A DNA stretch of 35,488 bases from contig JAFRUA010000057.1 of NCBI GenBank assembly GCA_017434855.1, positions 1 to 35,488 on the forward strand. The letters are read 5' to 3'. Shown here in pieces: positions 31,101-35,488 of the stretch (position 1 is its first letter; every line of letters begins with the position of its first letter). The notes beneath the pieces were generated by a model that worked only from the letters and a program-made list of their open reading frames with translations, searched no databases and had not been told where the DNA came from. This DNA comes from Clostridia bacterium. GTDB taxonomy: Bacteria > Bacillota > Clostridia > Oscillospirales > Acutalibacteraceae. The position numbers and the translations under genes are program-made.

Positions 31101-32213
31101 GACGCCGCAATCAAGGCCTATGCCGACGATCACGGGATCACTTGCGTGGTCGAAAGCGGGCACGCGCATGCTTACGCCACGGAAGCGGCGGTTCAGCCGT
31201 CCACCTGCATTGCAAAGGGCACACGCGTGATGGCCTGCGGCTGCGGCAATTTCACCTGTGAATCGCTGCCAGTGTCTTCGGTTCATCAAAAGACAAACGG
31301 CGTTATGACAAAACCGACCTGCCAGACGGAGGGGTACACGACTTATACCTGCAATTTGTGCGGTACAGTATTTGTTGATGATTATATACAAAAGAACGAG
31401 CATATTTTCAGATGGGTCACCGACACCCCGGCTACCTGCGGCGTGGCGGGCGTGCAGCACGAGGAATGCTTCACCTGCGGATTACCGCGCAATGAGAACA
31501 CGCCGATCCCGGCCACGGGCGCGCACAGCTTTGCGTGGGTGATCGACACGCCGGAAACCTGCGGCAAAAACGGCGTCAAGCACGAGGAATGCACCGCCTG
31601 CGGTGCGACGCGCAGCGAAAACACGCCCATCCCGGCCACGGGCGCGCATCATTTTGTATGGGTGATCGATACCAACGCAACCTGCGGCCTGGCCGGCGTG
31701 CAGCATGAGGAATGCACCGTCTGCGGCGCGACGCGCAGCGAAAACACACCCATCCCGGCCACGGGCGCGCATCATTTTGTATGGGTGATCGATACCAACG
31801 CAACCTGCGCGGTGCCCGGTGTGAAACATGAAAAATGCACCGATTGCAATGCCGTGCGCAGTGAAAACACGCCCATCCCGGCCACGGGCGCGCACGCCTT
31901 TACAAAGCAGAATGCGGTGCCGGGTGCGCAGCGGTCGGCGGCAGACTGCGAGCATGCCGCGACGTATTATTACACCTGCGCGGTCTGCGGCGCAGTGGAG
32001 CACAGCGACAGCCACACCTTCCAGAACGGTGCTGCGCTGGGGCATACCGCGCCGAACAGCGACGGAAAATGCACTCGCTGCGGCAAACAGATCGCCGAAC
32101 CGGAGCGCGACCCGAACGCCTGCCCCTATTGCGGCGAGGTCCACGGCGGGCTGTTTGGCTGGCTGATCCGGATCATCCACAACATTCTGTTCCGCATCCG
32201 CGGCGCAAAGTGA
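28158..32213 (+). CDS. Secreted papain-like (C1) protease with lectin-like, leucine-rich and Cys-repeat domains
   Basis: This 1351-residue protein has a signal peptide (about 1-22, ending in ALA). A C1 papain-like domain carries QTGGTCWAH with Cys124 and oxyanion Gln119, His310 in PNHAVTIVGWDDD, and Asn342 in VKNSWGSDWGNDGYFWLSY; its residues are all present, so it is probably active. A lectin-like domain of the clostridial type follows (about 370-560). Then come CxxC elements, a BspA-type leucine-rich region (about 690-980, with FKNCTALTEATLPGTV), four 41-residue Cys repeats, and a tail CPYCGEVHGGLFGWLIRIIHNILFRIRGAK. I start at the ATG at 28158 after GAGGTGATC, which gives a clean signal peptide. 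It is probably surface-held and could act on host or neighbour proteins; that is inference. Confidence 0.88.
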   Translation: MKRMLSLLLTFLLVLTYCPAALAVPTAAPAAAAEDTRPPLPEGFRFSAFDYEDATGGHCYYIETEPSVYGYIYGYWIDETGARLEPAKPARVRAAADTRSFARTFDARTLGYITPVEYQTGGTCWAHAAAAVMEANAVKKGYAAVDDIDLDEYYLVWFSRKGYDSAATGSRYDGLVTSDDLLNDGGNEDYIANATLSFSGPVLESRFSVRTLAPDAKRLAPEDESTLLTSMQATYTTDTRFQYDYVNTRVDKLGTAVADIKQGVLDYGAVQVTYYTPESELANNYYTKQWELSGNEVCAYYYPDAHNPNHAVTIVGWDDDFSAENFQIDCQPPEDGAWLVKNSWGSDWGNDGYFWLSYCDATITAAVGYEVEPAREFETVYSYNGVPAFGSAARPSARSQTVQAAGAVFTVGADGDAPQYLRKVAFGYAGTAASYPYSFKIYGSLTQANVSNPTKGSLLYQQQGTVSADAPFIDVTGDVLFTAGKKYSLVFDMYDVYRTTFPVYYEGGSTTGAVYYKSARYETMFKQSGLWTDASVSNLNDLYVQMFTSEAHADAPRVTFVCPGGYRSTAQAADGCVALPQTDGYTWSFSYNGEAFDGSGVTHDMTVLAHCCPAEGTPKPGESCTREYKCIYCGEVVRTDPAAHTFTDTVIAATPTTPGYTKRVCALCGLEQITDVTYYEGAVGGRTGNVFWQYADGVLSFAGEGAIPDFEPTDSKPWNNNAGNITRVVVNDGITAVGDEALAYLPALTSFTFSPDVAVLGDSVFKNCTALTEATLPGTVTGYGADLFGGCKNLETITIGEGTTALRRALIASLDTTYHLKTLALPASLTTLDAKVYENGLLTLEAVTVADGNPAFSAVDGVLFDRDQTELILYPPARPAFCYTVPGSVTALGGAAFAYCSGIRFLDLLGCGVTALPQGALYDMTGLRGLNLPDALTVIDDQALGFGDGCDLAALYIPSTVTQVGDGAISGTVPTLYTDSADAAIKAYADDHGITCVVESGHAHAYATEAAVQPSTCIAKGTRVMACGCGNFTCESLPVSSVHQKTNGVMTKPTCQTEGYTTYTCNLCGTVFVDDYIQKNEHIFRWVTDTPATCGVAGVQHEECFTCGLPRNENTPIPATGAHSFAWVIDTPETCGKNGVKHEECTACGATRSENTPIPATGAHHFVWVIDTNATCGLAGVQHEECTVCGATRSENTPIPATGAHHFVWVIDTNATCAVPGVKHEKCTDCNAVRSENTPIPATGAHAFTKQNAVPGAQRSAADCEHAATYYYTCAVCGAVEHSDSHTFQNGAALGHTAPNSDGKCTRCGKQIAEPERDPNACPYCGEVHGGLFGWLIRIIHNILFRIRGAK
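31401..31892 (+). repeat. Four 123-bp tandem repeats in the protease gene
   Basis: Units begin at 31401, 31524, 31647 and 31770, each encoding 41 residues with the pattern HxFxWVxDTxxTC ... GVxHEECxxCxxxRxENTPIPATGA. Units 3 and 4 share an unbroken 61-bp identity (31626-31686 and 31749-31809), which suggests recent duplication or gene conversion. Confidence 0.9.
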
Positions 32214-32223
32214 CAAATAAAAT

Positions 32224-32257
32224 CAGGGACCGTCTGGTTGCAGGCGGTCCCTGTTTT
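32224..32257. terminator. Bidirectional terminator between protease and RluA-type gene
   Basis: CAGGGACCG (32224-32232) pairs with CGGTCCCTG (32245-32253), followed by TTTT on plus and by ATTTTATTT on minus. It lies between two convergent genes. Confidence 0.85.
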
Positions 32258-32269
32258 GTGATATTGTAC

Positions 32270-33244
32270 TCATGACAGCGCAGCGGCGAGCGTGTCAAAG
32301 TCGCGGGCAAACCAGACGTCGTCGATGGTGAAAACGCGGCCGTTCAGGTGGTTCAGGATGCCGGCGTCGGTGGAGAATCTGAATTCCAGCCGATAGGAGC
32401 AAAGGCACTGTTTTTTCAGACCGCTCTGTTTGTTAAGCGCATTGGTGCCGTATTTGCCGTCGCCGAGCAGCGGGTGCCCGACAGAGGCCAGATGCGCACG
32501 GATCTGATGGGTGCGCCCGGTCAGCAGCTCAATCTCCAGCAGCGACAGCTTGCCGTTCGTTCTCAGAACACGATACGCGGTCCGGATCTCTTTGGCGGTG
32601 GGGGAGGACTTTGTTTTGTAAATGCGGACCTTGTTTTTGCGTTCGTCCTTTTCCAGCCAGCCCTCCAGCAGCGCGTGCGTCTGCGGCATCACGCCGTGGA
32701 CCACACACAGATAGCGTTTTGATATTTCGCGGTCCTTCAGCTTTTGGTTGAGAATGCGCAGCGCCTCGGCGCTTTTGGCGGCGATGACAATGCCGCCGGT
32801 GTTGCGGTCGATGCGGTTGACCAGCGCCGGGGTAAACGAGCTTTCATCCTGCGGCCGGTATTCGCCCTTGTCATACAGATAGCGCTTGACACGGGTGATG
32901 AGCGTGTCCACATATTCGCGGTCGTCCGGGTGCGACAGCAGACCGACCTTTTTGTTCAGCAGCAGCACGTTCTCATCTTCATACAGAATGTCGAGCTGCT
33001 TTGACGCGGATAAAAAGTCATAGTGCGTGGGCGCCTCTTTCAAAAAGGTGTCGTCAACATAAACGTCTATCACATCGCCGACGTTCAGCCGGGTGGAAAT
33101 GTCGGCACGCTTGCGGTTGACCTTGATGTTTTTGGTCCGGATGGATTTATACATCAGTGACTGCGGCAGATTCGGGAACCGTTTGGTGAGGTATTTATCA
33201 AGCCGTTGCCCGGCGTCGTTTGTTTCGATGACACAGCGCTTCAT
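32270..33244 (-). CDS. RluA-family 23S rRNA pseudouridine synthase
   Basis: This 324-residue enzyme converts uridine to pseudouridine in rRNA. An N-terminal S4 RNA-binding domain (residues about 13-65, RLDKYLTKRFPNLPQSLMYK) precedes the synthase domain. The catalytic Asp is D146 in LVNRIDRNTGGIVI, the family's HRLDxxTSG motif with variant first residue. RYLCVVHG and GRTHQIRAHLASVGHPLLGD are further signatures. This is the RluC/RluD layout; the target uridines cannot be told. The ATG follows GAAGGGAACCCAT. It is divergent from recQ. Confidence 0.93.
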   Translation of the reverse strand: MKRCVIETNDAGQRLDKYLTKRFPNLPQSLMYKSIRTKNIKVNRKRADISTRLNVGDVIDVYVDDTFLKEAPTHYDFLSASKQLDILYEDENVLLLNKKVGLLSHPDDREYVDTLITRVKRYLYDKGEYRPQDESSFTPALVNRIDRNTGGIVIAAKSAEALRILNQKLKDREISKRYLCVVHGVMPQTHALLEGWLEKDERKNKVRIYKTKSSPTAKEIRTAYRVLRTNGKLSLLEIELLTGRTHQIRAHLASVGHPLLGDGKYGTNALNKQSGLKKQCLCSYRLEFRFSTDAGILNHLNGRVFTIDDVWFARDFDTLAAALS

Positions 33245-33278
33245 ATGGGTTCCCTTCTTTCTTTAACGGCATAGCATC

Positions 33279-33307
33279 ATCATACCACAAAACGCCCGCG
33301 CAATCAA
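33279..33307 (-). promoter_or_regulatory. Promoter for RluA-type gene
   Basis: On the minus strand TTGATT (33307-33302) and TATGAT (33284-33279) have a 17-bp spacer, 35 bp before the start. Confidence 0.75.
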
Positions 33308-33336
33308 GGCGTGGGCAAGTTTTTTCGCTGTGCGCC

Positions 33337-33365
33337 TTGCCATTTTTTCACACATCGGGTATAAT
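33337..33365 (+). promoter_or_regulatory. Promoter for recQ
   Basis: TTGCCA (33337-33342) and TATAAT (33360-33365) have a 17-bp spacer, 26 bp before the recQ start. Confidence 0.75.
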
Positions 33366-33390
33366 GGATAGGGAACAGGAGGGATGCGTG

Positions 33391-35211
33391 ATGGAACCGC
33401 TGCAGGCGCTGCGCCGCTATTTCGGCTATTCGTCGTTTCGCCCCGGGCAGGCAGAGATCATCGGCTGCCTGTTAAACGGGGAGGATGTGCTGGCTGTGAT
33501 GCCCACCGGCGGCGGAAAGTCCATCTGCTTCCAGTTGCCGGCGTTGCTGCAGCCGGGCGTCACGCTGGTGATCTCTCCGCTGATCTCATTGATGAAGGAT
33601 CAGGTGACCGCCCTGACAGAAAACGGCATTGCCGCCGCCTATCTCAACGGGCTGCTGACCGAGCGGCAGATCGACACGGTGCTGCGCCGTGCCGCAAGGG
33701 GTGCTTACAAGCTGCTCTATGTTGCGCCGGAACGGCTGGAAACGCCGGCGTTTTTGGATGTGGCAAAGGCGCTGCCCATCGATATGGTTTGTGTGGACGA
33801 GGCGCACTGTGTGTCGCAGTGGGGGCATGATTTCCGTCCGGCCTATCTGCAGATTGCGGCGTTTTTGTCTGCGCTGGAGCGTCGCCCCACGCTGTGCGCG
33901 TTTACGGCGACAGCGACAGAACGGGTGCGCGACGACATTGTGCGTTTGCTCGGCCTGCAGGCGCCGCATCGGTTCGTGACCGGCTTTGACCGTGAAAACC
34001 TGTTCTTTTCGGTGCTGCACCCCTCAGACAAGCTGACGGCGCTGCGCGAATACCTGGACCTGTTCCGCCAAAAAAGCGGCATCGTCTATTGCGCCACACG
34101 AAAGACGGTAGATCAGTTGACGGCGCTGCTGACAAAGGACGGCTACCGTGTCGTGGGGTACCACGCGGGGATGGCGCCGCAGGAGCGCCGTGTGCAGCAG
34201 GACCGCTTTATCCGTGACGAGGTGCGCGTAATGGTTGCCACCAACGCCTTTGGCATGGGGATCGATAAGTCGAACGTTGCGTTTGTCATTCATTATGACA
34301 TGCCCGGCGATCTGGAAAGCTATTATCAGGAGGCGGGACGTGCCGGGCGCGACGGGTCGCCGGCAGACTGCGTGTTGTTTTTCAGCGCCGGGGATGTTGT
34401 GACGCAGCGGTATTTCATCGAGCATATGGAAGAGAATGAAGCGCTGACGCCGCAGGAACGGGCGCGGCAGCAACGGCTGCGGCTGGATCGCCTGGGAACG
34501 ATGATTTCGTATGCAGACGGCGCGCGCTGTTTGCGTGCAAGCATCCTGCGCTATTTCGGCGAAGCGGCAAGCGACCGCTGCGGGCGCTGTTCGGTTTGCT
34601 GCGGTGAAATTCTGAGCGAAGATGTGACAATACAATGTCAAAAGGTTCTGTCCTGCGTTGCACGGGCGGCGGCTGTGCCGAAAACCGTGATTGCGGTTTT
34701 GCGCGGCCGGTGCACGCCGCAGGTCTCCGCGGCCGGTTATGAGACATTGTCAACGTTTGGCATTTTGCGTGAAGCGGACGACGAAGCATTGCAGGAATTG
34801 ATTACGTTTTTGCTTTCGCAGGACCTGTTGGCTGTGGATGACGCGGGGTGCCTGCGGCTGCGTCCGTCCGCCCGCGCGGTTTTGTTTGACGGGGAGCGGC
34901 TGCGCCGCCGGGTGACAGCGCGTGACCTGCGGCATAAGAAGTCCGTGCAGCGCCATGCTGCGCCGGACCCGGTGCTGCTGCAGCGGCTGAGCGTGCTGTG
35001 TGAAACGCTGGCAAAACGAAACGGTGTGCCGCCGTTTGCGGTTTTTACCGCAAAAACGCTGTCTGTAATGGCGGCCGTGCAGCCGCAGACGGCAGAGGAC
35101 CTGGCGGAACTCCCGGGCGTCAGCAAGGCAAAACTGCAAAAATACGGCGCGCTGTTTTTGCGCGAAATTCACCGGTACCGGGCATTGGATATGAAATCAA
35201 AAGAATTTTGA
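33391..35211 (+). CDS. recQ: ATP-dependent DNA helicase RecQ
   Basis: This 606-residue helicase unwinds DNA 3'-5' during recombination repair and fork restart. The helicase core shows PTGGGKS (38-44), DEAHCVSQWGHDFRP (from 136), FTATATERV and the motif VI region QEAGRAGRDG. The zinc site has Cys spacing C-x16-C-x2-C-x2-C (ARCLRASILRYFGEAASDRCGRCSVCC). A winged-helix RQC part and a C-terminal HRDC domain (LSVLCETLAKRNGVPPFAVF ... LAELPGVSKAKLQKYG) complete the full RecQ layout. I start at ATG 33391 after AGGAGG; the frame opens earlier with TTG inside the promoter. No repair genes are adjacent. Confidence 0.96.
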   Translation: MEPLQALRRYFGYSSFRPGQAEIIGCLLNGEDVLAVMPTGGGKSICFQLPALLQPGVTLVISPLISLMKDQVTALTENGIAAAYLNGLLTERQIDTVLRRAARGAYKLLYVAPERLETPAFLDVAKALPIDMVCVDEAHCVSQWGHDFRPAYLQIAAFLSALERRPTLCAFTATATERVRDDIVRLLGLQAPHRFVTGFDRENLFFSVLHPSDKLTALREYLDLFRQKSGIVYCATRKTVDQLTALLTKDGYRVVGYHAGMAPQERRVQQDRFIRDEVRVMVATNAFGMGIDKSNVAFVIHYDMPGDLESYYQEAGRAGRDGSPADCVLFFSAGDVVTQRYFIEHMEENEALTPQERARQQRLRLDRLGTMISYADGARCLRASILRYFGEAASDRCGRCSVCCGEILSEDVTIQCQKVLSCVARAAAVPKTVIAVLRGRCTPQVSAAGYETLSTFGILREADDEALQELITFLLSQDLLAVDDAGCLRLRPSARAVLFDGERLRRRVTARDLRHKKSVQRHAAPDPVLLQRLSVLCETLAKRNGVPPFAVFTAKTLSVMAAVQPQTAEDLAELPGVSKAKLQKYGALFLREIHRYRALDMKSKEF

Positions 35212-35229
35212 AGAAATTGAAGAAATCGC

Positions 35230-35258
35230 TTGACATTTTCCTTTCAGTTTGTTATACT
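35230..35258 (+). promoter_or_regulatory. Sigma-A promoter for tRNA operon
   Basis: TTGACA (35230-35235) and TATACT (35253-35258) have a 17-bp spacer, 20 bp before the first tRNA. A GAAGAAATTGAAGAAATC tract precedes it, like a weak UP element. Confidence 0.85.
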
Positions 35259-35278
35259 CTTTTAAGTCAAACGGGTAT

Positions 35279-35355
35279 GGGCCATTAGCTCAGTTGGTCA
35301 GAGCAGCCGGCTCATAACCGGTCGGTCCGGGGTTCGAGTCCCTGATGGCCCACCA
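35279..35355 (+). tRNA. tRNA-Met (CAT), CCA encoded
   Basis: The acceptor stem GGGCCAT/ATGGCCC is perfect, with discriminator A and an encoded CCA. The anticodon loop CTCATAA has CAT inside a GCCGG/CCGGT stem; the T-loop is GTTCGAGTC. G1-C72 pairing rules out initiator tRNA. CAT also occurs in tRNA-Ile2 that is modified by TilS, so the elongator-Met call is likely rather than certain. Confidence 0.93.
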
Positions 35356-35360
35356 AAGAT

Positions 35361-35436
35361 AGGGGTATAGCTCAGTTGGTAGAGCAGCGGTCTCCAAAAC
35401 CGCGTGCCGAGGGTTCAAGTCCTTCTGCCCCTGCCA
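35361..35436 (+). tRNA. tRNA-Trp (CCA), CCA encoded
   Basis: Acceptor AGGGGTA pairs with TGCCCCT (one G-U), followed by discriminator G and encoded CCA. The anticodon loop CTCCAAA has CCA. It lies five bases after the tRNA-Met and shares its promoter and terminator. Confidence 0.95.
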
Positions 35437-35440
35437 CCCG

Positions 35441-35475
35441 AAAGCCTTGAAACACAACGGTTTCAAGGCTTTTTT
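35441..35475 (+). terminator. Terminator of tRNA operon
   Basis: AAAGCCTTGAAAC (35441-35453) pairs with GTTTCAAGGCTTT (35460-35472), followed by T. A 13-bp perfect stem right after the tRNA-Trp. Confidence 0.92.
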
Positions 35476-35488
35476 CGATGGACTTATA

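Noticed and set aside
31401-31892. Possible CRISPR array
   Set aside because: The repeats are contiguous 123-bp coding units without spacers and lie in frame inside a protease gene.

Overview
The window is a GC-rich chromosomal segment from a Gram-positive, spore-forming member of Bacillota, class Clostridia, probably an Oscillospirales/Ruminococcaceae-type gut organism. The evidence is strong AGGAGG ribosome-binding sites, sigma-A promoters with an almost invariant 17-bp spacer, a dipicolinate synthase operon (dpaAB), a secE-nusG-rplKAJL cluster, a membrane pyrophosphatase, and secreted proteins of clostridial type. I see no phage genes, transposase or CRISPR array. The taxonomic placement is inference.

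Layout. 1-2173: three terminator-like hairpins, a short-chain dehydrogenase gene flanked by heptamer-repeat arrays, then about 860 bp of repeat-rich DNA without a gene. 2174-5739 (minus): a GPH-type symporter with a long cytoplasmic extension, followed in the same operon by an rRNA methyltransferase of RlmI type. 5856-6446: divergent promoters and a cyclophilin. 6487-10605: the translation/secretion cluster rpmG-secE-nusG-rplK-rplA, then an L10 leader and rplJ-rplL. 10658-12030: a membrane-anchored metallophosphoesterase lying between two near-identical terminators. 12039-13174 (minus): an AT-rich island with an unknown membrane/coiled-coil protein behind a strongly folded leader RNA and an attenuator-like terminator. 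13197-17666 (minus): a secreted lipase-like protein, a DUF421/DUF4363 pair, and rfbC-rfbD. 17695-22860: two overlapping flavoprotein genes and a K+-dependent membrane pyrophosphatase. 22902-25006: a secreted CotH-like kinase. 25048-26487 (minus): dpaA-dpaB behind a possible sigma-K promoter. 26505-32257: murC and a 1351-residue secreted papain-like protease with leucine-rich and Cys-rich repeats. 32270-35475: an RluA-type pseudouridine synthase, recQ, and a tRNA-Met/tRNA-Trp operon.

How the genes work together. The central cluster supplies ribosomal proteins, the SecE translocon subunit and the antitermination factor NusG, with two strong promoters and autoregulation through the L10 leader. 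dpaAB makes dipicolinic acid for the spore core, and murC makes peptidoglycan precursor. Three unlinked secreted proteins (lipase-like, CotH-like, papain-like) all end in short aromatic/basic tails, which suggests a shared way of staying at the cell surface.

The most unusual item is the leader at 12946-13174. It carries a good promoter, a 10-bp outer helix, a 13-bp inner helix with one G-U pair that exists only on the transcribed strand, a GAAA-capped hairpin and then an intrinsic terminator just before the ribosome-binding site of an orphan membrane protein. It reads as an undescribed cis-regulatory RNA. The second is dpaB, which appears to start at an ATC codon inside the end of dpaA.
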